From positions 5,867,671-5,931,670 of the forward strand of contig NW_006498507.1 in NCBI RefSeq assembly GCF_000471905.2: a DNA stretch of 64,000 bases, written 5' to 3'. Below are positions 36,535-47,793 of the stretch, piece by piece. A program made the position numbers and the translations under genes. The stretch's first letter is position 1. Each line of letters starts with the position of its first letter. This DNA is from Amborella trichopoda (lineage: Eukaryota; Streptophyta; Magnoliopsida; Amborellales; Amborellaceae). Under the pieces are notes generated by a model. The model searched no databases. It was not told the DNA's origin and saw nothing but the letters and a program-made list of their open reading frames with translations.

Positions 36535-36778
36535 TATGGGATTGTATACGATGAGATCATTTACCTTTTACACAAGTAGTCACAATTCTTAACAACCATT
36601 TGATTTGAAATTTGATAGCTTGGATGTGTCACAAAGTTCGAAAAAATTTCTTTTGAAGTTTGAGCTTGGTCAATGGAATAATTGCAGCCACCCAACTTTA
36701 CATTCAATAGTCAAAATTATTGCGACTACCTTGTATAAAAAATAAATGGTCTCATTCTATACTTTTCCTAAAATATTT
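36535..36778. mobile_element. MULE-type MITE (GAGACCATTT family)
   Basis: Starts GGGATTGTATACGATGAGATC and ends TCTCATTCTATACTTTTCC, nearly inverse of each other. Flanking sequences are both A/T-rich (TAAAAATAT and TAAAATATT), so the duplication is not decisive. Not found at the equivalent spot in block 2; block 3 has a copy at 54690. Confidence 0.65.
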
Positions 36779-37258
36779 GGAGTTAATGAAAATTTTTAGA
36801 AGGCCAAAGAAGATGAAAGCAATAAAGTCTGGACTACTGAAATTTTGATTGATACCTTGAATATTTTAATTTTTTAAAAATATGAAAGATCCCAAATTAT
36901 CCTAAAAACTATCAAAATCATCTAAAAGTTTATTTCTAAGCACTATATTAGTTATTTATCTTTTTTAGATTTTTAACTTTTTTACAAAAATTTCTTTAAG
37001 GGGTTATTATTTGTTTTCTTGTCCAACTACCCCCCTCCCCAAAACCCAAAAAAAAGAGAAAAGAATGTCTCATTTTAGATTTTATTTTGGAAAAATATAG
37101 AGCTACTAAGATGTCACTTATTTTCTTTTGCCTTATATTTGAGTTTATTTTGGAATATAGATATTTAGTAAATCAGGGTTACGTTTGCTGTTAGGGTGAA
37201 AAAATCAGGGTGTGCTGATAGCTATGGTTTTGCATAGATTTGCATGGTTATTGAGATA

Positions 37259-37398
37259 GAAATGTATTGAATAGGCTATTTATTTTTAGTGGAAGGAGGA
37301 CACGGTTAGATGGGAAATTTGAGTGATAGAAATGTATTGAATAGGCTATTTATTTTTAGTGGAAGGAGGACACGGTTAGATGGGAAATTTGGGTGATT
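37259..37398. repeat. perfect-looking 70-bp tandem duplication
   Basis: AGAAATGTATTGAATAGGCT through GGTTAGATGGGAAATTTG appears twice in a row with a 70-bp period and almost no differences. This indicates a recent local duplication in the IDD intron copy. Confidence 0.8.
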
Positions 37399-38700
37399 GG
37401 GGATGTGCTATAATCCTGGGTATAAAATTTGTTGATTATTATGGCATATTTTAATTTGTCATATTTTAAATCCACTAACTAAGACTTAATGTGATCTTAT
37501 GCCAAAAGTGAACTCTTATACAAACCCATTGAGATGGTTTTAAATAGATATATCAGAGAGAGAAGAAAGCACATCCTATGCTCGTGCTTGAACCTATTGT
37601 ACACTTAATCCCTAAAGCGAACGAGAGCTACTTGGAGGATTTTCTTGCTAAGATGTTTTGCATTGGAAAGGTTTCTATACTTTCTCTGTAGCATAGAAGA
37701 ACTATCCTCCCCATACCATCCAGCCATTCAATTTTGATCAAGAGAGACACTCACCGTTTGATCTTAGATCTGACGTCTCAAAGTATTTTATTTTTAGTTT
37801 TTTATACAAATTGTATGAATATGAAATTTAGTACGTGTCATCTTCTCATTGGGGCGTACCTATAAAAAATATTAAAAAAAAATTTTTGATAAAATATAGT
37901 GACCAAATACCTCTTGAAACTTTCAAAGGTATTTTGATCATTTTATTTTATTGAAAATATATTTTTAATATTTTTCGTTAGTGCGAGTTTAATAGAGGAT
38001 TGGACATCCAAAATTTGGTATCAAAATAGTTTACAGAAAAAAATTAAAAATAAAATACTGTAGAGACGTGACATTGTGATTGAGACAATCTTAACCCTCC
38101 ATTTAGAATGGATGGTTGGATCAAGGAAGTATATAAGTTTTATGCTATAGAGAAACCATAAAAATCTTACCGTTTTGTATCTACCCAAGAATCACACATT
38201 GATTATTTTTGAAAAAATAAGGATTTTGTGCTTATCAACACTCTGGTCTGAAAATCTAAAAGTTTCGATAGTCTTTGTTCAATCATGGGGTATAATTTTC
38301 TTTAGGCACATAAAATGTAAAATTTGATTATTAATTTTTTAGAGATTAGTCGCTAGGTTGAAGAGATATATACCCAAAATTTACAGCCCAAACAAAAAGT
38401 ACTCGGTACTTTTAGTTTGCCCGTGAAGGAAAATATAATACGATTATGTGGAAACACGAAATTTTTTGGCTTTGATTATTGGGATATTTGATTTTTGGTA
38501 TGTTTGACACTTGGAGGTGAATTGAGCTTAGGACATAGCATTGTAAATCATCAAGCGCTAACCAATTAAGCCCAGGGCTCTTTTCTCTCCATCTCTTCCT
38601 TCCCCATCTATTGTACGGATCTTTAGTGCTCGTTAATTTGATTATTTGCATGCTCTATCATTTCTTATTCAAATTAACAGCATATGAAGAATGCTCTTGT

Positions 38701-38995
38701 TAGGAGTGGCACCCCGGCAACCCGAACCTTGTCCTGGTCCTGGTCTTGATCCATGTGTGAGACCCAGCTTGTTGGGTCTGGAACAAATGACTTGGACTCG
38801 ACCCAGGTCACGTCTAGGTTTGTCTCCGGGTAGGGGTCCACCTGGTATGTACCGTATAATACATAAAACAAAATTTTCATTTCTATATTTAATTCTAAAC
38901 CTAGGTCTACGTCCAGATACTTGAAACCGATCCGGGTTTGTGTCAGGTCCGAGTCGGAGTCGATCCCAACCCAACGGGACCCATTGCCTCCCCTA
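38701..38995. mobile_element. hAT MITE (TAGGGGTGGCA family), block 1 copy
   Basis: TAGGAGTGGCACCCC at the left and GCCTCCCCTA at the right, interior rich in GACCC/GGGTC. Flanks GCTCTTGT and GCTTTAAT are eroded versions of the GCTCTAGT duplication seen in blocks 2 and 3. Confidence 0.75.
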
Positions 38996-39164
38996 GCTTT
39001 AATATTTTTTATGATATTATGGCCTCTGTCAAAAACTAGTTATTTTCCTGTAAATGTTAAATGTCATGGTAGACATTAGACACGTTATTGGATTACTTCA
39101 TTGAATATTTACATGAAATCCTTATCTGTTAATACAAGTAACACTACATTACTTTTATGATAAA

Positions 39165-39530
39165 AATTATATAAGATTGCAACATTAAAAAATAGAATTA
39201 AGGTGCACCTAAAGATTCATCGGAAAAGGGCTATTTTGAAGTTGAAAATCCCTCTAATTGATCATCTCGATTTTGAGATGTATTAATAGGAAAAGAAAAA
39301 GAAGTTAAACTAGTTTTGGAGATTATCTAGACCATTCATTTTTAAGATTTTTATGTTTTCGTATATCTATTTGATTTGAATCATTTTTCGAGTCAAACTT
39401 TATAATTAGAGATGAAAATAGAATCTCAGAACATTTTAAGACTTTTTTACACCAAAATTATATCTTATGATAAATTCTGATACTTTGATTGTTTAAAATT
39501 GCAACCGTATACAAACCACGCCCTTACTTT
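39165..39530. mobile_element. MITE-A copy, inverted
   Basis: Reads TATATAAGATTGCAACATT at the left through AAATTGCAACCGTATACAAACC at the right, with GTGCACCTA and TGATCATCTCGATTTTGAGA between. Orientation is opposite to the copies at the block junctions. An equivalent copy in block 2 spans 49690-50390 and is itself interrupted. Confidence 0.7.
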
Positions 39531-41377
39531 AGACAGATAGAATCTATATAACTAAATTGTGTCAAATGAACGTCAATTCAAGTCGAACAAATACGTGCAC
39601 ACTCTATTCCTTTGATATTTCCAACAAATATAAATTTTCTTGTTTCACTATCTTTTTAATTATGGGAAAGTATTTTGTAGGGCCAGCTTTATAAAGCCCC
39701 TACCAATAGAAAATATGGTTCGGATACAGGAATATTTGTAAATAGATAATGATAATTATGGATTTGGAAAAAAAGAAAAAAGATTATAGGTCATAAAAAT
39801 GGACTATGTTGTAAGATGTTTTTTGGATCATATATTTTAAATATTTACATATCCATCATATCTGCATCACTTTTGGAGCTTCAACTTCTATGCAAATCAA
39901 GGGGATGAAAATAAATTTTCAAGCCCCTATAAGAGTTCTTGAGGCTAGCATTTTTCAACATGGTTTTGAGATGTTTTATAATGTGGCTTTACCGAGGCTA
40001 CACCATTTACTTGCATGTGCCCCCAAAAGAAATTGGAATCGTAATTTACTAACAAGGAAAGAAAGATGATTCAAAACAACTCAATTCTTTTGTAAGATGA
40101 AAACATTCTTAAAATAAGGATACATAAATAGAAACTAGTAATCAAACAGAAGCCTCATGATCATCTTCTTTTAAAATGAACACCATTGTAATTGAGATCA
40201 GACGAGACTGTCAATCTGAGTGTTCGAACCACCGACCAGTGTCTTGATTTATTTCGTCCAAAGTAAAAACTGAGTTTGGTTAAATGATGTTGGTCAGTCT
40301 GACCAGCTAGTTTCAACAGCATAAACAAAAAAGGCAACGTTTTCCTTAATAAATTGCATATTTAAACTATCATTTACTTTTCTACATGTTTTTAAAATGA
40401 TCCAGTTTCTATTTGACTAATCCTACATATGTAGAAATGTGGGCCTCTTAATAAATCTATTTTGAGATGGATTTGAAGACTTTAAAGGATATATACTCTC
40501 TAACATGGAGATCATGAATGTGAAAAAATAAATAAATTTGCTAGAAATAATAATTCTTGTAAGAAAACATTTGGACCGAAAGTTTCCATTGTTTTTAGAT
40601 GATATACCTACTTGCATTCATTTTTAAGATGGATGCTTTACACTTTCTAGACTGTATATATAGAAATGCGGTTCAGCCCGCATGAAATAAATTTATTTTT
40701 TTTAAATTCGGTCAAACCAATTCATTTGAAAAGTTGATTAATATTGACTGGATTAGACCTCTCACCGATTCGATAACTGGTTTGATCGTGACAACACTAG
40801 TGGACACCTCTAAGAATTCCCTCAATTATTTGATTCTCAGTATTTCAAAATCCCTCACGGGTTGGAATAACACTAGCACCATATTAGCAATTAAGTATTT
40901 AGGTGTCTCCACATATGCTCCACTAGGAGTCAATCTTTGATGGCTTTTAGTTTCATGAGTGTGTAGCATATTGTACATATTCCCTTTAAAAAATATGAAA
41001 ATTTGAAATCTACTTTCTAGTAATCAAATGTTACAAGAAAAAGAGGAATTGGATTTTGAGTTTCTAAAGCTCTAAGATCTTACTATCGATTCAATTTTTG
41101 GGCATTATTTCTTCAGTTACCGACAGAGTGCATACAAAAATTTTCTCTTTTAGGTTGGTTGCTAGGACGAGGATGTTACATCCAAAATTTTGCGTCCTAA
41201 AAGTACTCGTACAAAGGGTTTTATTGAGGGAATAAATGGACAATATGCTCCAGCAGGAGCATAGAATCTCTTCATCGCATACATTCTCTCCGGTTGGAAA
41301 GGCGAGTATCAAAAACCTTAAAAAGCTAATTGCAAAGCCTCGTAAATATTTTAAGGGTGAGGTTTGAATGAGGTGTT

Positions 41378-41730
41378 TTATACTGTTGAAGTAAGATATA
41401 CGTCACAACTATGTTGAACAAAGAAGTTTCGGTGGATAGTGTAAATACCATTGTTGCCCTCAATTATGAAATTCAAAATTGTAAAAATAGAGGAGATCAA
41501 GCAAATTTTTAAGTATTTTAAACAACTAGAAATGGACAATCCATATAATGTGTTTATACTGTTGAAGTAAGATATACGTCACAACTATGTTGAACAAAGA
41601 AGTTTCGGTGGATAGTGTAAATACCATTGTTGCCCTCAATTATGAAATTCCAAATTGTAAAAATAGTGGAGATCAAGCAAATTTTTAAGTATTTTAAACA
41701 ACTAGAAATGGACAATCCATATAATGTGTT
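41378..41730. repeat. tandem duplication of about 176 bp at the block 1/2 junction
   Basis: TTATACTGTTGAAGTAAGAT through GGACAATCCATATAATGTG occurs twice with only a couple of differences (for example ATTCAAAATT against ATTCCAAATT). The right end grades into a MITE-A-like tail (to about 41880). Confidence 0.8.
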
Positions 41731-42768
41731 AGAAGATGAACTATTTTTAGAACGAAAATTATCTCTTTTTTTTTTTTCTTATTCATGAATCTCGACGTTG
41801 AAATGATCCATTTAAGGGTTTTTCAGCAAAAACATGTGGCTTTTTAGGTGCACCTTACTTGTATAATATATATAATTTTTTTCTATATTTTAATCGAATC
41901 AATGGAAAGTAATACTTTCGGTCAAAAAAAAAAGTATATATATAACGAATCAATGGAAAAGTAATACTTTCGGGCAAAAAAAAAAGTAATATATATATAT
42001 ATATATAGGATACGATGGTTAGCATAGGGAATTAATTCTCTCTTTCTGTCACACACGTGTTTTGGATCTTCACTTGACTCTTGAATGTGGAATATGGTTA
42101 GGGTCAAGTAAGATTCCTCACCATTTTATTCCCACACTTTGTCAACCAATTATCCCTCTTTATCTTTTTTATTTGTTCATCGCTCTACATTTTAGAGAGA
42201 GAGTAATTCCTTGGTGATGCTCCCTTATGTGCATAACTAGAAAGAGAAAGAGAGAGTACATAAACTAGAGAGAGAAAGAGAGAGTACATATGAGAGAGAG
42301 AAGCTATGAGATAAAGAATGTCAACACAAAATCAAATAGGAAAAATTACAAAAAAAACTCAAGACCACACATTGTATGCAATTTACCGCCTACTTAATTT
42401 TTTTTCTAACTTTTTTTTTTTTTGTTCAAAACAAACTTTCTATGCAAATATCCCCAAAAGAAAAAGTTTATTTTTATTAGACGGAAATACCCTTCTTGTA
42501 CACAAAAATCATTTTGGCCAGATTTGAAGTTAACTTTTAGACCGAGTAGCACATTGCCGGAACGTACCATTGCATTGTCAAACAGCCCTTTACAGTAACT
42601 TACGTGCGGGACCACACCCAGAGAGAACTGCCAAACCCAGAGACAACTACCAAACCGAAACTGAGGACGGCCGGACAGCTCTTAGGCAACTACCGGACCG
42701 AAACTGAGAATAACATTAATTAGTTCATCTTTAGTAGTAAACTGATTTATTTTATATTCGTATTTCAA

Positions 42769-43200
42769 ATGCCACGCAGCTTTTTAAACAGATTAGAGAG
42801 ACTACAAGTGGGCTTTCCTTGGCAAGCAAACAATGGGGAGAGTAGATTCCTCTTAGGCAAATTGGGAGTATTATCTCAGACGGACTATGCAAGGGCAGAA
42901 AAGAATTACCTGCTCATCGAGAAGATGTGTGTGGCGCTAATTTTTGCAGTACAAAAGATTCGTCACTATTTGCTTGGGCACGAAGTCAAGCTCATATCAA
43001 AAGCAGATCCTATCAAATTTTTTATGACGTGGTTGCAGGTCTGGAAGCGGAAGTCTGAGAAATATTTGGCAGACTCAGGTGTTCCATACACTATCATAAG
43101 GTCAGAAGATTTATTTTACTTTCTTGATAAACATAAAATATCATGTACGCATGTCAGCAGAAGACACGGAAAGATGTTGAGAACGACGTTGGCTCAGTTA
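42769..43200 (+). pseudogene. Ty3/gypsy pol fragment (RNase H region)
   Basis: The translation has AEKNYLLIEKMCVALIFAVQ followed by KIRHYLLGHEVKLISKADPI and KFFMT. This is the conserved RNase H core that follows reverse transcriptase in plant gypsy polyproteins. Sequence after KFFMT diverges quickly. The open frame at 42769-43293 is longer than the recognisable part, but there is no RT, integrase or protease, so it is a fragment inside the MULE. Confidence 0.75.
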
Positions 43201-43436
43201 GCCGGATTCTTAACGGTGGCAGTACGTATTGAGGGTTTATCCATGCACCACGGTTGCTCCCGACAGCAGTCCTCCAGCTTGGGAAACGGCTAGGGCAATG
43301 GCAACTATCGTTCCAACAGTAGGGGGCAATCAGCAAAAAGGGGTGATCAAAGCGGTCGTAACCATGACTGATACTAAGAAAGCCGCCCCTCAGACCTTAG
43401 ACCTCTCTAAAAGGGTAGTCTCGACCAAGGCTCGGT

Positions 43437-43570
43437 GCCTCAGACTGCCGTACCGCCGGACCGCTTTAAGAAAACTAACGGACCGAAACTGAGTACTGTC
43501 GGACCGCCGTACCGCCGGACCGCTTTAAGACAACTAACGGACCGAAACTGAGTACTGTCGGACCGCATTT
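43437..43570. repeat. 60-bp tandem repeat within the MULE
   Basis: The unit CCGTACCGCCGGACCGCTTT followed by AAGA-AACTAACGGACCGAAACTGAGTACTG is present twice with a 60-bp period, plus partial copies nearby (42640-42710, 43600-43660) sharing CCGAAACTGAG and GGACCGCC. Confidence 0.75.
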
Positions 43571-43997
43571 TACATAATGCCAAAACCCTAGAATCTAATA
43601 ACATCTACTGCTGGACCGCCCTTTGCAATAGACCGCCTTTGCAATTGTTCGGACTGCCTTTTACAAAATGTTTTACTCCTAGACTACACCTACACAGTGT
43701 CGGAGCCCTATTTGGTTGGGGATAGAGGAGAGAGGAGTAGGTAAGGTAAAAAGTAAGAGAGTGTAGTTTAGATATAATTTATTTTTCTATTGGGTTCGGG
43801 GTATTTGCATAAAAAGTATATTTTGAGGAAAAAAGTGAGAGAAAAAATTAGATTGAGTGTAAGTTGCATAGAAAATGCAGTATTGGAGGTTTTCAAATTT
43901 TCCCAATCAATTATTCTTTAGCTTTGCTTTAGTGGTTGGCAGCAGGTAATTACTAAGTAGAGAGAAGGATATGAGAGAGTTGGGATGAGATAACGCC

Positions 43998-44005
43998 TAT
44001 ATAAA
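43998..44005 (+). promoter_or_regulatory. TATA box of the block 2 hairpin gene
   Basis: TATATAAA lies 70 bp before the predicted mature miRNA. The upstream GCTTTAGTGGTTGGCAGCAG segment is also shared by all three blocks. Confidence 0.6.
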
Positions 44006-44058
44006 CCGGTGTAACCGATGAAATAAGATATGATAAAGTGTGATCAAAACTGAGGTGT

Positions 44059-44160
44059 TATCTCTTCATCTCCCTCAAAGGCCTCCCTATTTTAGAAGGA
44101 ATTTATCATGGTCTAAAATCCTTTGAAGTGGGGGGCCAATGGGGGCGATACTAGATATCG
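44059..44160 (+). ncRNA. MIR477: miR477-like precursor hairpin, copy 2
   Basis: The 5' arm ATCTCCCTCAAAGGCCTCCC (from 44068) pairs with the 3' arm GGGGGGCCAATGGGGGCGAT (44130-44149). By eye about 17 of 20 positions pair, with mismatches at position 4 and at the central 11-12. Compared with copy 1, mature position 16 is C paired with G instead of U paired with A, a compensatory change. The lower stem is weaker than in copies 1 and 3. Confidence 0.72.
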
Positions 44161-44239
44161 CACTTCACAAAAACTAAAAGAAATTGGTGGGTTTTGTTTC
44201 TTTTGTTACAGGTAACATTCTCTTGCCTTAACTTGTAAT

Positions 44240-46060
44240 ATTTAGATTGTAATAAGTTTTTTAATATCAAATTCAAATATGATGGTTCTAAGGAAAATAT
44301 AGAAACCTGTATTTTTTTTAGGCACAATATTTCCTTTTATGTATATAAAGTCGTTTATTGCAGATGTTACTTTCTGTAGTAGTTTTTTTTAGTAGTATAC
44401 AGCTTTATAACCCTCTAAATTAGAGCTATTGTATACATCTTCGATAAGCTCAATAATCAAGGCTCGATATTGTAAAATCCTGCAAAATAAGAAATAAAAA
44501 ATAAAAATCAGGGCTTGATTTGGGGCCTGGTATTTTGGATCAACCACTTGAAGAGAGAAACATAATTGAGATGTGTTCTATAACTGCTTTTGCCCATTTT
44601 AGAGCAGCTGTGCTCTTCTTTCTCGATGTTTCGAGGTCTTGTGGTTATAGCGCAGCAGGTTGCTTTGGATGACGAGACCTGCGATGAGCCCAATATCAGG
44701 ATGAACAAATTTAGGAGGTCCAATCTTAGGGTTCGTCTCGGGGATGTGGTGCCTTTGTGTGTATGCCAAGCGTGTCCATATTCTACTAATTGAGGATATT
44801 TATTTGATGCTCATCTCAAATCTTCTTTTTTTGGAGGCATATCGTCCAGTAAGGAAAGGAGATCTTTCCTTTGTTAGGGGTGGTATGAGGAGTGTTGAAT
44901 TCAAAGTAATTGATACCGACCCTGTAGAGTCTTTTGTGGTTTCTAGATACTGAGATATTTTGTGAAGGAGAGCCTGTAAAAAATAAATAAAAATAAAAAA
45001 TTATTTCAGAAAACGGATACCTCAGATTAGGGAATTGGTTGAACTTCATCTGAGTTATCTACCACTTCTGCTTCTCTCTTGATCGATTTTCATGTGATTT
45101 CATCCTTGTACATAAGGTCGTAACAATTCTCAATAATCAGCAATATCTGACGAATCTAGTCACGCAAAATACCGACTAGTTTTTCTTCTTTTTCCGCAAA
45201 GTATTTCAGATCTGGGTTGCTTTTCCTTGCGAGAGTATGATGCAGATGTCAGGTTCGGTATTTTTCTGACTCTCCATGATCACCGTTTCGTTTTCCTGAT
45301 TTTCCGTTCGAAACCTCTCCACTTTATTTCTTTAATCCATCAGTCAATATTCATCTTTCTCATGGTTTTATTTCCCTAATTCAACAATCTTTTGAAGATA
45401 GTTAAAAAATCCATTACATTTTATTTGTTTGTGTTCTATCAGATGTGAGTCGAATCTAAAACCCGTCTCTAAATCCACTTCTGAAAATGGCCTTTAAAAA
45501 TGGCTAACCTGCACAATCTGCAAACCAGCCATCGATTCGAGTTTTGATTCTCTGATCTGTCTATCTGCCAAGTCATGTTTCGATTCTCTTATCTATCTCT
45601 CTATTGAATTGTGTTTCGACTCTCGGATCTGTTTTGGATCTTACTATTCTCAGCTCTGAATCTAAGGTCCAACTGTGCATGTTAATCCACCGCTTATTTC
45701 TGTTGGCTCTTCCAAGTGCCTCTTATTTGATGATCAAATTTCTCGATCCTGGTTGATGATCAAGTTTTTCATTACTTGTTTCGTGATTGAGTTTTCAGTT
45801 ACTCAATCCTATTGGATGATGGAGTTTTCAGTAAATCCATCATGTGTGATGATTGAGTTTTTTCGTTACTTGATCATTTCTGTTTCGGTACTATGCACGA
45901 CTATTTTTTTCGAGGCATCGGTTTATGAGGATTGCTAATTTGCAGTTGTGCCTACCTTTAGTTGTCCAAACTCAAGTTGTTTTCTCTTAATGCATCTTGA
46001 ATTTGAGGAGTGTAAAAAATATAAAAACCAGCACTTATTTTTAGGGACAATATTTTCATC
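44240..46060. mobile_element. composite insertion, probable non-autonomous LTR element
   Basis: Absent from blocks 1 and 3. Its right end has GCATCTTGAATTTGAGGAG followed by TGTAAAAAATATAAAAACCA, parallel to the polypurine/LTR boundary at 30974. A related AAATATAGAAACCTGTATTT sequence occurs near its left end (44300). The interior at 45480-45900 shares the TCTTCCAAG and GATGATCGAGTT-type phrases with 30370-30620. A CDC48 gene fragment lies in its left half. The exact ends and target duplication could not be fixed. Confidence 0.5.
44590..44980 (+). pseudogene. CDC48 (AAA ATPase) N-domain pseudogene fragment
   Basis: Frames on the plus strand give [30 protein letters not shown], then after a frameshift [36 protein letters not shown] and CEGEP. 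These are consecutive pieces of the CDC48/p97 N-terminal substrate-binding domain. CDC48 unfolds ubiquitinated proteins, but this copy has frameshifts, a stop after VVSRY and neither ATPase domain. No introns are visible in the fragment, which suggests retroposition or capture. An A-rich stretch follows directly (44978-45000). Confidence 0.85.
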
Positions 46061-46388
46061 TTCATGTTGAAGAGTTTGAAGCACGAGAGTTTGGTAAGTA
46101 TTGTATTTTTATTTTTTTGTTGTTTACCTGTCATAGAATAAAAGGATTGCAGATATTTTGCCTCTCAGAATTTCACTCTTTAGAAATGCATGATGCAGAA
46201 ATTATGCCTCTACCGTACTTTCGTTCTTTAGAATGAGAGATTGGAATAAGAAATCTTGTCTTTCTCTCACACATAAACACACACCCACGACATTTGTGCA
46301 TGTAAAGAAGCATTACTCATCACGGGCTACTCTCTCTCGTAGTTGGGTAGGCAACAAAGCGTATCTCTTCTTTGTCTTCTCTCTCGCT

Positions 46389-46857
46389 CAGTATTCGTAA
46401 ACTCGGCCGGTCAAACTAGAAAGGGGCACTGACTTATTCAATTTTGGTGGTTTGGTTGGGTATTGAAAAAAACAAAAAATTTTAAAAAATATATAAAATC
46501 CAAAAAATTAAGGGATTTGTTTTTTTATGTTTTTTTTAATATTTTTTATCATTTTGAAAAAAATTGGAAAGTATTTTGGCCATAAATACTTATTTTTATA
46601 TTTTTTCATATTTAAAAAAAAATTAAAAATATTTTTAAACATAAATCGATTTTTTGAGATCTATTTTTTCATTGCTTTTCAATTTTATTTGGATGTGCTT
46701 TGTTTAATGATTCTTTAAATATATTTTTTTTTATTTTTTAATACTTTTTTGACCATCCAGGACATGCCCCAATTAGGTCAGTAGAACCGGCGGGTTTACT
46801 GGTTACTCCCACTAGGCCCCTCGGCCTGTTTCTAAAGACAGGTTTGATCTTTCAAAG
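46389..46857. mobile_element. hAT-like element (CCGGTT family), block 2 copy
   Basis: Starts CAGTATTCGTAAACTCGG and ends near GATCTTTCAAAGATC, with ACCGGCGGG and CGGCCGG motifs. It occupies the same place as in blocks 1 and 3. Confidence 0.6.
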
Positions 46858-47011
46858 ATCGTTATCTCTCTCACATACACACCCACAGACAAACCCACAT
46901 GCACAAAATATAATTCATATGTATATCCCCAACAAAACAATGATTGCAGTCGGTAAACCATCCAGTTATCAAACAAAAGAGCAAAAGAAAAGTTCATAAT
47001 CAACAAAACCC

Positions 47012-47793
47012 TAGAAATCCTAGATGGGTCTTTCCATGGAAGCTTGATCTTGACCTACATGATGAAAACCAGGCATTTTGCCAAGGCTTGTTTGTTGGTT
47101 TTGTGTTTCCCACTCCAGCATCTCCCGTTGGCCATGTGAAGAGTACCCCATACCATCTCCATCAACCCCCACACCAAAGAAATCCACAGTCATTCTCTCT
47201 CCTACTCTCTTAACAGCCTCTTCTCTCTCTAACCCCGTCATCTTTGTCTCCCCTTCCAAAAATTGACTGGGTTGTTTAATGCTCTTCTCTCCATGAATCA
47301 TAAAAGGAGAATCAGGTAAGTTGATCTTCTCTAGTTCCTTTGGAAACCCATTTTCGCTCCCCATATACAAACCACTTGTCGAATCGGGGAAGCGTCTGAG
47401 AAAGACCGACGATGAAATTGTGTTACTGCTAACCTTGGTTCCCATTTGTGCAGCTGTTTGCAATAAAGCAGTTGCAGACATGAATGCAGTTGAATCATTG
47501 GAAACTTGGGTATTATTCGGCCCACTTAGAAGTGAACAGACCCACCGATAATAAGAAACCTTAGCGGCCGGAAATTATGCCGGAAAATGAAGAATCCGGC
47601 ACATTGGGTACCTGTGTGAGATTATGGGGCATGTTATTTTTATGGGATTAGTTGTGTCGTGATTGAATGATGTGAGATGGGGTTGTTGAACTCTGGTGCT
47701 TGGCCTTGTAGTTGAGTCAAGCCCTGGTGCAACTTCTTGTTCTGTTCTGCCAAGGCATCACAGAATGCTCAGTGAGTTATGAAGCTGTCTCTC
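47012..47793 (-). pseudogene. IDD exon 3 pseudogene, block 2
   Basis: A copy of the last IDD exon. The acceptor has become TTAGAG instead of TTACAG. After ALAEQNKKLHQG the reading frame shifts near the DLSLINQD position and meets stops (AATCCCATAA, GGCCGCTAA). The downstream part is open again from MSATALLQTAAQMGTK to the C-terminus, including TVDFFGVG, but ends early at RPI. No exon 1 or 2 precedes it. It is less rearranged than the block 1 copy. Confidence 0.88.

Larger units (their letters stand above)
33700..41350. repeat. tandem block 1 (MIR477-like hairpin + IDD last-exon pseudogene + intron 2)
   Basis: Aligns in order with blocks 2 and 3. Shared parts are the CACACGTGTTTTGGAT..TTGACTCTTGAATGTGG segment, the TATA box and hairpin, a GTTGCCTCTCACATTTTCA segment, a hAT-like element, the IDD exon 3 copy, the TAGGGGTGGCA MITE and the intron segment ending near GCAAAGCC at 41330. 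There is no IDD exon 2 or 1. Confidence 0.85.
42339..43904. mobile_element. Mutator-like element (Pack-MULE type) carrying a gypsy fragment
   Basis: Ends GGAAAAATTACAAAAAAAAC and GGGAAAATTTGAAAACCTCC (right end, inverted) match the A-rich termini of many plant MULEs. Flanks AATCAAATA (42330-42338) and AATCAATTA (43905-43913) agree at 8 of 9. Blocks 1 and 3 lack it at the same point, giving an empty-site comparison. It encodes no transposase but contains a Ty3/gypsy RNase H piece and short tandem repeats. Confidence 0.78.

Noticed and set aside
38669..38974. Open frames rich in Pro/Gly/Arg
   Set aside because: They lie within the TAGGGGTGGCA hAT MITE, whose GGGTC repeats generate them.
47020..47481. 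153-aa minus-strand open frame as a gene
   Set aside because: Same reason: the open part of the block 2 IDD exon 3 pseudogene. Frameshift and stops lie just upstream in the reading direction.
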